Positions 1 through 8,253 are shown, numbered from the stretch's first letter. The stretch: 18,726 nucleotides of DNA from an uncultured Roseburia sp. (GCA_947564765.1 CANODN010000009.1:1-18726); one strand, 5' to 3'. Notes: generated by a model not told the origin, from the letters alone. Program-made: numbers and translations.

Positions 1-443
1 ACGACCGGCATAGCGCCGCTGTCCCATGCAATAGAAATATATCGTTCCAACCGTCTAAGGTTAAAATCATTGTTTAATGCCATGCACAAAAATACAATAT
101 CAATATTTGCAGCAACAACTTGCTCCTGCTGCAGTTCGCCAGCCGCTTTTCGGATAAAAGCGCTTTTGCGTGGCAACAGCGATTCAATGATTGCACTGCT
201 GCCGGATTCGTTCCAATTTACCAATACAAAGTCGCCAACGGCAGGATATTCGGAAGAAACTGTAGTTTGAAACCGGAACTTTCCAGATACTTCCGCCAAT
301 TTCTCTCCTTTGTCTGTTATGATTCGATAGAACCCTTTTTCCTGCGAAAGAACACGGGCTGGTTCTAATTGATTATCTTTTGGGATTTCGTTTGAAAATA
401 TTTCAGAGAATCCGTATTTTTTCATGTTAATTAAATTGTCCAC
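1..443 (-). CDS. rsgA: Partial RsgA-type ribosome small-subunit-dependent GTPase (N-terminal part only)
   Basis: This is the 5' end of a gene that runs off the left edge, about 147 codons with no stop. RsgA is a circularly permuted GTPase that helps mature the 30S ribosomal subunit. The visible part holds the N-terminal OB-fold (VGDFVLVNW, then LLPRKSAFIRKAAGE) and the entry to the GTPase domain (AANIDIVFLCMALNNDFNLR). The NKxD and P-loop motifs and the zinc-binding tail lie outside the window. I chose a GTG start at 443 because AAAGGA sits 7 bases upstream. An in-frame ATG at 425 has no comparable site. The gene follows tetR by 26 bases and should share its promoter. It does not sit with pknB/prpC/rpe, where the housekeeping Firmicute rsgA usually lies, and its sequence style is that of the longer accessory RsgA-like proteins. 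A second, regulated copy is therefore likely but unproven. The DNA looks AT-rich by eye. Confidence 0.86.
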   Translation of the reverse strand, partial: MDNLINMKKYGFSEIFSNEIPKDNQLEPARVLSQEKGFYRIITDKGEKLAEVSGKFRFQTTVSSEYPAVGDFVLVNWNESGSSAIIESLLPRKSAFIRKAAGELQQEQVVAANIDIVFLCMALNNDFNLRRLERYISIAWDSGAMPV

Positions 444-469
444 TATAATTTCCTTTCTGCTGCAAGTTT

Positions 470-1090
470 TTATAAAAAATATTTTTGAAAAAAATCGTCG
501 ATATAATGCACATAGCTTTTGGCGGCTTCATCTTTTTTCTCTTTACAATCGGCTCCATCTGACATACTGAGCAGCAGATAAAAGGGCGAGTAAAATTCAA
601 TTGCTAACGCACGGGGAGATGGCAACGGTTTCTCTTGCTCCTTTGATATTTCACGAAACAGATTTTCGATATAATCCAAAGGTCCGCTGACAAGAACTTT
701 TTGGTATAAAGCATTCATTTCAGGAGATTTGTATTGTTCCAGTGTAAGCATTTTACGGAAATTACAAGCAATTTCATCTTCACTCCAATAATGGAATTGC
801 GCTTTCATATAATCTCCTAAACTTTCTGCCGATACATTAGAAAAAGCTTCCGGCATTTCCGAATAATCTTTTTCTGGAACACCGTTTTTTTGAGAACGCT
901 CTGCATCCAGTTGGCAAACATATTCAAATACACAATCAAAAATATCTCTCTTGTTTTTATAATGCTTATATAATGCGCCCTTTGTTATTCCTAATTCTCC
1001 TGCAATCTGGCTGACAGATACCGCCTCGTATCCATTAACAGCAAATAACCGTAAAGCTGCCACTAATATTTTTTCCTTCGTATTCGTCAT
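470..1090 (-). CDS. TetR/AcrR-family transcriptional repressor
   Basis: A 206-residue TetR-type repressor. The N-terminal DNA-binding domain spans roughly residues 3-50: ILVAALRLFAVNGYEAVSVS, the recognition helix region ITKGALYKHYKNKRDIF, and the usual conserved Y/F positions. The C-terminal two thirds is helical and ligand-binding; its ligand cannot be named from sequence. I start it at the ATG at 1090, because GGAGG lies 5 bases upstream (1096-1100). The adjacent ATG at 1093 leaves only 2 bases, and the longer TTG-initiated frame at 1102 overlaps the ribosome binding site itself. The promoter carries an 18-base inverted repeat of operator type, so autorepression is expected. rsgA lies 26 bases downstream on the same strand and no divergent gene is seen, so rsgA is the evident target besides tetR itself. 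Confidence 0.93.
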   Translation of the reverse strand: MTNTKEKILVAALRLFAVNGYEAVSVSQIAGELGITKGALYKHYKNKRDIFDCVFEYVCQLDAERSQKNGVPEKDYSEMPEAFSNVSAESLGDYMKAQFHYWSEDEIACNFRKMLTLEQYKSPEMNALYQKVLVSGPLDYIENLFREISKEQEKPLPSPRALAIEFYSPFYLLLSMSDGADCKEKKDEAAKSYVHYIDDFFQKYFL

Positions 1091-1104
1091 CATAACCTCC
1101 AATT

Positions 1105-1156
1105 AGTAAACGATTGTTCACTTATATAGTATAGTGAACAATCGTTTACTTGTCAA
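1105..1156 (-). promoter_or_regulatory. tetR-rsgA promoter with duplicated TetR operator
   Basis: The minus strand has a consensus -35 TTGACA (1156-1151), a 17-base spacer and a -10 TATACT (1133-1128). A perfect inverted repeat of 18-base arms, agtaaacgattgttcact, lies at 1105-1122 and 1133-1150 around a 10-base centre. Each arm is itself an imperfect dyad (GTGAAC-n4-GTTTAC), the usual form of a TetR-dimer operator, so there are probably two adjacent operators. One arm fills the -35/-10 spacer and overlaps the first base of the -10. The other covers the predicted transcription start. Occupancy would block polymerase, which implies autorepression of tetR and co-repression of rsgA. Confidence 0.85.
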
Positions 1157-1274
1157 GTGATTAAATTTTGTTTTATGGCCACGACACCGTTTTGCAGAAC
1201 GGCTTCTGAATAAGCTGAAAGAAAAAATAGATATTTTATGATATTGGAATTTAAAAAGAATCCTCTTAACGCAC

Positions 1275-1313
1275 AAAAAATAGAGCCGCCGTTTCAGCGG
1301 CAGCTCTATTTTT
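1275..1313 (-). terminator. Intrinsic terminator after the amylase gene (possibly bidirectional)
   Basis: A hairpin with roughly 16-base arms (AAAAATAGAGC-CGCCG against its complement), one internal mismatch and a 6-base loop. It is flanked by a T-run on both strands. It starts just past the stop of the GH13 gene and closes the bcp-yaaA-amylase operon. Its symmetry would also stop plus-strand transcription. The remaining intergenic DNA toward tetR (1157-1274) holds no gene I can support. Confidence 0.88.
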
Positions 1314-1321
1314 ACTGTAAT

Positions 1322-3031
1322 TTATTGAAAACTCTTAATCCAGGTAATCAGAGAATCATGATATACATTGTCCGTAACATCTTTTCGCATCTGATCGGTA
1401 ACCGGACCGCGTTTTTCCATAATAGCAATAATCGCCTCCTGCAACCCTGCAATTTTTCCTTTTTCAAATTCTTCGGAAGATTCGGCTGACACAGCGGATA
1501 CTTCCTCTTTTTCTTTCTCTTCAGAAACCACAGGTTTTGTATCAGATGCGGGAACCGGTTTGTCCGTTTCTGCTGTATCGGCAACAGAAGATACCTCGTC
1601 CACAGGCGCAGCCGTATTCTTTACGGCATCCTGGGCATGAAATTCCACAGGTTTCCGCTCAGACAATGCATCCGCAGTCTGCTCTGTCACAGGCAGCCAG
1701 ATTTCTCCGGAATTTGCTCCTACGTTGACGCAAATCGTTCCGTTTTCCACACGAACCTTCTGCCCGGAAAGGGCCCCCACATATTCAGCGGCACTTCCTG
1801 CAGGTACTGTCATCACAAAATCGCTGTCGTCGTTATTCACGGTAACAACTACGCTTTCCCCTTCAAAATTACGGGAAAACGCATACTGGCGGTTCCTGAG
1901 CATCAGCTCCCTGTAATCGCCGTAAGCCAATGCTTTTGACTGCTGTCTGGCGCGTCCGAGGGCGGCAATCAATGCCGTATAAGAATTTTCTGTCAAAGCA
2001 TTTTTGTAATCTTCTATATTGAGCGCCGGTCTGAGGGAATCATCCGAAAACCTTTCCTTTCTGCCTTCGATGCCGAACTCCGAACCATAATACAGGGACG
2101 GAATTCCCGGCAATGTATACAGCAGGATATGTACCGGCACAAAATGCGCTTTGTTCGTAAGCTTTGTATAAATACGTTCCACATCGTGATTATCCACAAA
2201 GTTATAAAGCTGGAATCCATTGGCGTTGCTGCCGCCCATTTCGTACAGACGCTTTACGGTGTGGGCGATCTCAAAGAAGTTGTGGTCATTGTTGCCGGAG
2301 TACAGCGCTTTATGCAGCTGATAATTCGTAACGGAATGGAGTGTCCCTTCATTTACCCAGCGGGAATAATCTCCATGAATGACCTCGCCCATGAGCCAGA
2401 AGTCCGGTTTCACCTCGTTTGCAACCTGCCGCAACGCCTTCATGAAATCAAAATCAAGCACATCTGCCGCATCCAGGCGAATGCCGTCAACGTCAAATTC
2501 CCTTACCCAAAAACGAATGACATCGCAGATATAATCCTTTACGGCAGGATTCTTCTGATTGAGTTTCACCAGCAGATTGTACCCTCCCCAGTTTTCATAG
2601 CAAAAACCGTCGTTGTACTCATTGTTTCCGCCGAAATTCACGTTGCAGTACCAGTCCCTGTAGGGAGAGCTCTCACGTTTTTCCTGAATGTCTTTAAACG
2701 CAAAGAAATCCCGGCCCGTGTGATTAAATACGCCGTCAAAAATTACCCGGATATTTTTTGCATGGCATTCTGCTACAAAATTCTTTAAATCCTGATTGTC
2801 TCCCAGACGGCTGTCGAGTTTTTTATAGTCTGTCGTCTCATAGCCGTGTCCTACAGACTCAAACAACGGCCCGATATAAATCGCATTACAGCCAATGCTT
2901 TTGATATGGTCAATCCAGGGCAGCAGTGTATTTAACCGATGCTCCGGCGCTCCATACGTATTCTCTTTCGGCGCTCCTGTTAATCCCAAAGGATAAATGT
3001 GATAAAAAATAGATTCGTCGTACCAAGCCAT
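1322..3031 (-). CDS. Cytoplasmic GH13 alpha-amylase-family glycosidase with a C-terminal extension
   Basis: A 569-residue GH13 enzyme with no signal peptide, so it probably cuts imported maltodextrins or cyclodextrin-type alpha-glucans inside the cell. The four GH13 regions are intact: DGVFNH (residues 99-104), GIRLDAAD with nucleophile D187, GEV with acid/base E216, and FVDNHD with transition-state stabiliser D283. The barrel runs to about residue 370 and a beta-sandwich C-domain to about 447. Residues about 450-522 are a low-complexity A/E/P/S/V/K-rich linker. Residues about 523-569 form a helical tail (GLQEAIIAIMEKRGPV, then DSLITWIKSF) resembling the tails of Rpn/DUF4351-type nuclease-like proteins. 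The start is firm: GGAGG sits 8 bases before the ATG. It follows yaaA by 27 bases as last gene of the operon. Exact specificity (alpha-amylase, neopullulanase, maltogenic) cannot be set from the motifs. Confidence 0.93.
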   Translation of the reverse strand: MAWYDESIFYHIYPLGLTGAPKENTYGAPEHRLNTLLPWIDHIKSIGCNAIYIGPLFESVGHGYETTDYKKLDSRLGDNQDLKNFVAECHAKNIRVIFDGVFNHTGRDFFAFKDIQEKRESSPYRDWYCNVNFGGNNEYNDGFCYENWGGYNLLVKLNQKNPAVKDYICDVIRFWVREFDVDGIRLDAADVLDFDFMKALRQVANEVKPDFWLMGEVIHGDYSRWVNEGTLHSVTNYQLHKALYSGNNDHNFFEIAHTVKRLYEMGGSNANGFQLYNFVDNHDVERIYTKLTNKAHFVPVHILLYTLPGIPSLYYGSEFGIEGRKERFSDDSLRPALNIEDYKNALTENSYTALIAALGRARQQSKALAYGDYRELMLRNRQYAFSRNFEGESVVVTVNNDDSDFVMTVPAGSAAEYVGALSGQKVRVENGTICVNVGANSGEIWLPVTEQTADALSERKPVEFHAQDAVKNTAAPVDEVSSVADTAETDKPVPASDTKPVVSEEKEKEEVSAVSAESSEEFEKGKIAGLQEAIIAIMEKRGPVTDQMRKDVTDNVYHDSLITWIKSFQ

Positions 3032-3058
3032 ATTTATGTCCTCCTAAAATTTATTTTT

Positions 3059-3814
3059 TTATTCTGTTTGATCTACCCTCTCAAAAACATACTCTGTCTC
3101 TGTAGACAACTCACCCCGAAACACATACCCCAGCCTGCGATATTTTTGTATATCAGCAGGTCTCTTTACATTCTCCTCCGCCATAAACCTTACCATATCT
3201 CCCCTGGCCATTTTGGCATACGTTCCTTTTGTAACAAGCTTATCCCCCGACTTTTCACAAAAAACAACAGTAATATACCTGTCCTTCTCTGTCAGATATT
3301 TTTCAATGCATTTGGAATATTCCTTAGAAGCAAGGTTTATGATGATTCTGTCATCATCCAAAACGGCATCGTATAATCTTCTTCCCCACAATTCATAGAG
3401 ATTCTTATACCCATGCACAGCGGCCTTCGCCTGCATTTCAAGCCGGTAGGGCGTTACGCCGTCCATTGGTTTCAGCACGCCGTAAAATGCAGATAATATC
3501 CGCAAATGTTCCTGCACATAAGCATACTGCCCCCTCTCAAAGACTGCAGGCGCCATATATTGATAGGCAATTCCTTCGTAGGAAAGCACGGCAGGTGTCA
3601 ATTTGTTTTTCAAATCCATATCCTGGATTCGTTCCAGATTCTGCAAAACAATTTTGTCGTTGCATTTCCAGAGGCTTTTCAATTCCTCTTCGGACTTTGT
3701 CTTCAGCCAGCTTAAAATCTCCGCCGCCTGATCGATAAACTCCGGCAGACCTTCCGGCTCTAAACTGTCTGTATCCACTCGCATTTTTTTCGCCGGTGAC
3801 AATATGATTTTCAT
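3059..3814 (-). CDS. yaaA: YaaA family peroxide-stress protein (UPF0246)
   Basis: A 251-residue protein spanning the usual length of the YaaA/DUF328 family. It opens with the family signature MKIILSPAKKM and contains the conserved blocks LSYEGIAYQYM, LSAFYGVLKPMDGVTPYRLEM, INLASKEYSK and KGTYAKMARGDMVRFM. In E. coli, YaaA is induced by hydrogen peroxide, binds DNA and limits Fenton damage by lowering free iron; its biochemical mechanism is incompletely known. Here its ATG overlaps the stop of the upstream peroxiredoxin gene in an ATGA arrangement, implying translational coupling. The pairing with a thiol peroxidase fits a peroxide-defence role. Confidence in the family is high; confidence in physiological role in this organism is moderate. 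Confidence 0.95.
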   Translation of the reverse strand: MKIILSPAKKMRVDTDSLEPEGLPEFIDQAAEILSWLKTKSEEELKSLWKCNDKIVLQNLERIQDMDLKNKLTPAVLSYEGIAYQYMAPAVFERGQYAYVQEHLRILSAFYGVLKPMDGVTPYRLEMQAKAAVHGYKNLYELWGRRLYDAVLDDDRIIINLASKEYSKCIEKYLTEKDRYITVVFCEKSGDKLVTKGTYAKMARGDMVRFMAEENVKRPADIQKYRRLGYVFRGELSTETEYVFERVDQTE

Positions 3815-4266
3815 TCCAGCTCACCCAGCATCTTCTCCGGATCGTCGGCAGCTTTCACCTTGTCATTGGCTTTCAGGATCATCCCCTGCTCGTCAATTAA
3901 GTACGTAGTCCGCACTACGCCCATGGATACCTTGCCGTAATTCTTTTTTTCCTTCCAGACGTCATAAGCCTCAATGACTTTCCGCTCCGGATCTGCCAGA
4001 AGTGTAAATGCCAGACCGTATTTCTCTTCAAACTTTTTATGAGATGCAACGGTATCCTTGCTGACGCCCAGAACAACCGCTCCTTTTTCCTGAAACTGGG
4101 GATAGCGTTCGGAAAAGCCGCAGGCCTGTTTGGTACACCCCGGCGTATTATCCCTTGGATAAAAGTATAAAATCACTTTTTTCCCAAGGTAGTCCGAGAG
4201 CTTATGCATGGTTCCATTCTGATCCGGCAATTCAAAATCCGGCGCTTTTATTCCTGTTTCTAACAT
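3811..4266 (-). CDS. bcp: Bcp-type thioredoxin-dependent peroxiredoxin
   Basis: A 151-residue peroxiredoxin of the Bcp/PrxQ subfamily, which reduces hydrogen peroxide and organic peroxides using thioredoxin. The core reads YFYPRDNTPGCTKQACGF, giving peroxidatic Cys44 and resolving Cys49 with the four-residue spacing typical of PrxQ. The N-terminal APDFELPDQNG and the downstream GVSKDTVASHKKF and TYLIDEQG blocks are also typical. The frame is open up to 4347. I start at the ATG at 4266 because AAGGAG lies 9 bases upstream and this gives the normal family length; the upstream residues are not family-like. It is the first gene of bcp-yaaA-amylase, with an extended -10 promoter upstream. I see no clear PerR-box palindrome there. 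Confidence 0.95.
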   Translation of the reverse strand: MLETGIKAPDFELPDQNGTMHKLSDYLGKKVILYFYPRDNTPGCTKQACGFSERYPQFQEKGAVVLGVSKDTVASHKKFEEKYGLAFTLLADPERKVIEAYDVWKEKKNYGKVSMGVVRTTYLIDEQGMILKANDKVKAADDPEKMLGELE

Positions 4267-4335
4267 ATGTTCTCTCTCCTTTCCGATCATTTTGCATCCT
4301 GTACGTTTCAGAAATTTTATTGTTCTGCAAACCTG

Positions 4336-4344
4336 ATTATAGCA
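4336..4344 (-). promoter_or_regulatory. Extended -10 promoter for bcp-yaaA-amylase
   Basis: A perfect TATAAT (4341-4336) is preceded by TGC, giving the extended -10 form TGnTATAAT. No convincing -35 is present at 16-18 bases. The element lies about 70 bases before the bcp start and 20 bases after the sialidase stop. The gap has no hairpin terminator, so read-through from the sialidase gene is possible. Confidence 0.6.
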
Positions 4345-4362
4345 CAAAAACGCAAATTGTTC

Positions 4363-7300
4363 TTATCGGATCACTGATTTTTTACTTATCTTTCCTGCGC
4401 TCTTCATTTTGGAAAGCAATCTTTTACGCTGTGCCTTTTTCATCTTAGAAGCCTTCACCGTTACTTTAACGGCAGTTCCTTTGAAAGACTGTTTTCCAAT
4501 GGAAGGCGCCGTTTTTCCCTGCAAGGTAACGGATTTTAACTTTTTACATTGAAAGAAGGCTTTCTTTCCGATTGTTTTCACATTCGCGCCAAGGGTGACT
4601 GCATTCAGTTTCTTACATCCGAAAAACGCCTGACTGCCAATGTCTGTAACAGAATCTCCAATGACAACTTTCTTTATATTTTTTGCATTTCTAAATGCAT
4701 TGCCGCCGATCGCGGTCACTCTGCAGGATACACCGTTTACCGGTATCTCTGCAGGAATTTTTACAATTTTTGTGTCTTTTCCTTTGACCAGTGTGACTTC
4801 TCTTTTTCCTGCATCGGTCACAACATAGACACCGGCTGCATCTGCGGCCTGATCGCCATTTGCCAATTTGGGACTTGTCTTTTCATTCTCAGCCTTCTTC
4901 CTGGCCTCTAAAAGAGCGGTTCTTGCAGTGTCCAACGTATGGATTAACTGCCATAATTCCTCATCATTCGCATCATCGGAAAAGGCCGCTGCGGCAATAT
5001 ATGCTTTCATAAACGCTGTCCATGCCGTTCCCAGATTCGTCTCGTTCGCCTTGTAGTCCGGCTCCGCCTCCCGGCAGGCAAGCTGCAGCTCCTCTTTTAA
5101 AGCATCTGTGCTTTTCCGCTCCAGCGCTGCTTTTGCGGTCTGAAATGCCTTAACCGTTTCATACATCTGACGGTAGCCGGCGCTCTTATCCGTAAGCTCT
5201 GCTTTATGCTCCTCATAGAAACGTGTAAACTCTTCTATGGTTTCTTTCGTGTACAGCCCCGGTTTCTGCATCACATCCTTTACTTCCCTGTATTCTTGCT
5301 GCAGATCCGCATAAACGGAGGCATATACAATTTCGGTTTTTGTGTGGAAGGAATCCTTTTTACAGGTATAAACCACCTCGCCGTTTTCGGTTTCCGTTAC
5401 TTCTCTGGTAATGGTTCCTTCATCCCAGTCATGGCACCCAATTGCCGGAATCACGGTTCCCTCTTCTTCCAGATACACACCGCAGTCAGGATTTGCACAG
5501 TAGAGATCCCCTGTATAGCCTTCGGTAAAACAGCCTGCTGCAACGGCTCCCTTTCGCACGGTCTGCGTATGGCTGCAAGCACCGTCTGACACTTTAAAAT
5601 TATAAACTGCTCCGCCAACGGCAACGCTTGCCGTACCTGTCTGTTTTGGAGTAATGGTGATTCTATAGGTATGTTGTGCAAGTTTCGTCTGATTGGCCGT
5701 TCCATTCACCGGATAAAGCACGATCACATGTCCCTGATATATATACGAAATTAAATATCTGCCGCCTGAGCTGATATTCGTAACAACCTTGTATCCCGGA
5801 ATCACATCATCCCTTGAAATGGATTCCTGTTTCTCTAAAAACGTCAGCTTATCGCTGAGTCTTTCACTTGCCGTATAGGTTTTGGCCGCATCAAAAACCA
5901 TACCGCCTCCCGCGTTGAAAAGCACTGTCCTTGTTCCGTTCGTAACTTTAAATGTATCCGAATCCGTATGTTTCGTCACGGTCATATTCACCGGACTGCT
6001 TTGAAAATATTCTGCCGCCCCGTTGACCGTCAAATACACTTTTGTATGATCATTGTAAATCTGCCATTGATTCCCTGCTGCAGTGAATGTAAATTCTGCT
6101 TCGGAAAGTTCCCCTTCACTTTCTGTTTCAGTCGAAAACGCATCTATGGAATCATTGATATCCGCTATATGGTCAAATAACAATGCTGTATCGCCATTGG
6201 GTTTTGATTCTGCTATTACTGCTTCTCCCAACACATTTTCATGTTCTGCTTTCCCATGCGGAATTTCATAAGTGTCGCCAAGGGACAGATGTATCGAATT
6301 ATCTGCGACATGGATTCGATACTGAACACCGTCAATCACTGCTTCCGTATAGCCTCTGTCCGCAATCCCTGTAATGGAAATACCGTTTTCATCGACGGAA
6401 ATTTCTGCTATTTTTTCGTCTGCTGCTTTCGTAATGCCGGAAAAATTTTCCCTGGGATAATTTCTCGTATAAGTTTCCCCTTTTACAATCGCAACATCAA
6501 CGGAAACGCCTTCGATGAATTCATCCGGCACAATCTCATCGATCGCAAACTTGTCAAAATACATATAAACAGCGCTGTTTACTTCCCACAAAATACCTAT
6601 GGAACCATCTTGCAGTTCCGTCAGACAAGAATAGGCAAAGGAAGTATCGCTTGTTCTCGCAGGCATGGAAAATGTGTGAACAAGCTCCATGGAATGCGCT
6701 TCATCTTCATTGATCAGCAATGTAAAAATCTTTCCGTCTTTCCGGGCACCTCCGGTAGGACAGGCAAGCAAAACAGCCTGCTTTCCGTTAATCTTTTTGG
6801 AGTAGGTGATGGCAGAAAGATTGCATTTTGAGTAAATACTGACGTCAGGCACCTCCACCGGAGCACTAAACTCATAATCTCCCTGTTCGTTCCTTACTGC
6901 ATCTGCATAGCACAGTATTTTTGAATCATCGTTATCCACGCCTTGCTTATTCACTCTTGTATTCCGCAAAAACATTCGGAGTGTACCATCCGAAAGCTCT
7001 ACAATCTCATTTTCTGATGTCTGAAATCCGCCATTATTCTTGCCCGGCACATCATTGCTGCGCTTCCATGTCTCGCCGTTGTCGTCAGACCAGATCAGAC
7101 TGGCATTTTCTTCTCCATCCTGACTGTTATAAAATCCCATTACAATGGTGCCGTCGCTTGTAGTAATACCCCGACCGGGAGAAACGAGAATCGCATTTTC
7201 ATTCTCCCGACGCTTTACCTGGTCATTGATATTCCTCGGGGCCTCCCACGTCCGTCCATGGTCTTTGGAGGCAATCATCCAGATATATCCGATCCGATAC

Positions 7301-8196
7301 ACATGAAACATGGAATTTTCATAAAAACAGTTTTGCTGAATATCCACATCATTTGTCCCGCCATTGTTATCCACAATCTGTTTCTGCGTCAGATTATTTT
7401 GGTACTCTCCGTTCTCATCTACGCTGTAAATATTATACCATCTGTCTACCGCGTAATCCTCTGCCTCGCCGGTATCCCTGCGCCGGATTCTGGCATAACC
7501 TTCATCATCAAAATCATCCACATAGTATGGATATGCCTCAACATTTTCTTCTGTATCTGTCGGCTCTATATCCACATTCCCATAGTCCTTTGTCAAAGCA
7601 AGATATCGTCTGCCGTTTACGGTTACATATCCGGTGCCTGTGGATATATTTTTAAACAACGTCGTGCAGTTCGTCGGATTTACGTCTACAAAAATATAAA
7701 CCGTTCCGTCCGGTCCTTCTACAATACCGGGATCTATAATTGTAGTGGCTTTTGAATTGCTAGGATTCGCAGCCGGAGTTCCGACAAATCCGTCGCTGTC
7801 CGGAAAATACAGCGGAAAGCTGTAATTCCAGGTCGCCCCTCCGTCACTGGACACAGAAGCAATCGTATCCAAACCGCCTCCGTCTTTTACCGTTGTCCAC
7901 CTTGCATCCGCAACCGATAAAAGATCCCCGTTTTCCAATGTAATCAGACACGGAATACGAAACCGGTCACTTCCTGCCGTACCATTTGCAAAGGGTTCCT
8001 CCTGTGTAATCGTACCTTCACTGGCAGGAACACTGCCTGCCTTAAATAGTTCCGGCTTTCTGCCTGCTGTTTCGAAAATCTCCGCCGCCATAGCAGGAAC
8101 CGGTGAAAGGGCAGGAATCATTGTAACTGCCATCGCCGCTGATAACGCTATGCCAAGTCCCCGTCTCCATAACCGTTTTATATCATTGAACCTCAT
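4363..8196 (-). CDS. nanH: Secreted multidomain GH33 sialidase with C-terminal leucine-rich repeats
   Basis: A 1277-residue exo-sialidase, expected to release terminal sialic acid from mucin-type glycans outside the cell. A signal peptide is clear (residues 1-38: basic RLWRRG, hydrophobic core, AMA-A cleavage). The catalytic domain (about 70-560) has FRIP with R80, three Asp boxes (S116-W123, S310-W317, S370-W377), E395 in ENEIVEL, R411, R485 and nucleophile Y522 in AYSCL. A likely acid/base aspartate lies in the ADAR...GGLD stretch. So the active site looks complete. Residues 560-870 are beta-rich modules. Residues 874-955 are a Cys/His-rich segment found in clostridial surface proteins. Two FIVAR-like helical repeats follow (about 960-1105), then LRR_5/BspA-like repeats (about 1140-1245) and a basic tail. 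No LPxTG anchor is present. The ATG at 8196 has AAGGGGG 4 bases upstream; the frame is open to 8265 but without a site. The gene has its own promoter. Confidence 0.94.
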   Translation of the reverse strand: MRFNDIKRLWRRGLGIALSAAMAVTMIPALSPVPAMAAEIFETAGRKPELFKAGSVPASEGTITQEEPFANGTAGSDRFRIPCLITLENGDLLSVADARWTTVKDGGGLDTIASVSSDGGATWNYSFPLYFPDSDGFVGTPAANPSNSKATTIIDPGIVEGPDGTVYIFVDVNPTNCTTLFKNISTGTGYVTVNGRRYLALTKDYGNVDIEPTDTEENVEAYPYYVDDFDDEGYARIRRRDTGEAEDYAVDRWYNIYSVDENGEYQNNLTQKQIVDNNGGTNDVDIQQNCFYENSMFHVYRIGYIWMIASKDHGRTWEAPRNINDQVKRRENENAILVSPGRGITTSDGTIVMGFYNSQDGEENASLIWSDDNGETWKRSNDVPGKNNGGFQTSENEIVELSDGTLRMFLRNTRVNKQGVDNDDSKILCYADAVRNEQGDYEFSAPVEVPDVSIYSKCNLSAITYSKKINGKQAVLLACPTGGARKDGKIFTLLINEDEAHSMELVHTFSMPARTSDTSFAYSCLTELQDGSIGILWEVNSAVYMYFDKFAIDEIVPDEFIEGVSVDVAIVKGETYTRNYPRENFSGITKAADEKIAEISVDENGISITGIADRGYTEAVIDGVQYRIHVADNSIHLSLGDTYEIPHGKAEHENVLGEAVIAESKPNGDTALLFDHIADINDSIDAFSTETESEGELSEAEFTFTAAGNQWQIYNDHTKVYLTVNGAAEYFQSSPVNMTVTKHTDSDTFKVTNGTRTVLFNAGGGMVFDAAKTYTASERLSDKLTFLEKQESISRDDVIPGYKVVTNISSGGRYLISYIYQGHVIVLYPVNGTANQTKLAQHTYRITITPKQTGTASVAVGGAVYNFKVSDGACSHTQTVRKGAVAAGCFTEGYTGDLYCANPDCGVYLEEEGTVIPAIGCHDWDEGTITREVTETENGEVVYTCKKDSFHTKTEIVYASVYADLQQEYREVKDVMQKPGLYTKETIEEFTRFYEEHKAELTDKSAGYRQMYETVKAFQTAKAALERKSTDALKEELQLACREAEPDYKANETNLGTAWTAFMKAYIAAAAFSDDANDEELWQLIHTLDTARTALLEARKKAENEKTSPKLANGDQAADAAGVYVVTDAGKREVTLVKGKDTKIVKIPAEIPVNGVSCRVTAIGGNAFRNAKNIKKVVIGDSVTDIGSQAFFGCKKLNAVTLGANVKTIGKKAFFQCKKLKSVTLQGKTAPSIGKQSFKGTAVKVTVKASKMKKAQRKRLLSKMKSAGKISKKSVIR

Positions 8197-8253
8197 AGTA
8201 CCCCCTTGTCTGTTTCTATATGTCTGCTTGTTTCCATAAAAAAATATGTCTAA

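Noticed and set aside
1157..1240. Short plus-strand open stretch (ending RLLNKLKEKIDIL) that looked like the tail of a decayed gene
   Set aside because: Only about 25 codons, bounded by a stop right after the operator, with no start, ribosome binding site or recognisable homology. It is too short to call a pseudogene.
2129..2788. Plus-strand open frame of 219 codons opposite the amylase
   Set aside because: It is antisense to conserved GH13 motifs and its composition is not protein-like. No promoter or ribosome binding site is seen.
4267..4362. PerR box upstream of bcp-yaaA
   Set aside because: The only TATAAT is the -10 itself and no inverted TTATAAT-n-ATTATAA palindrome is present.
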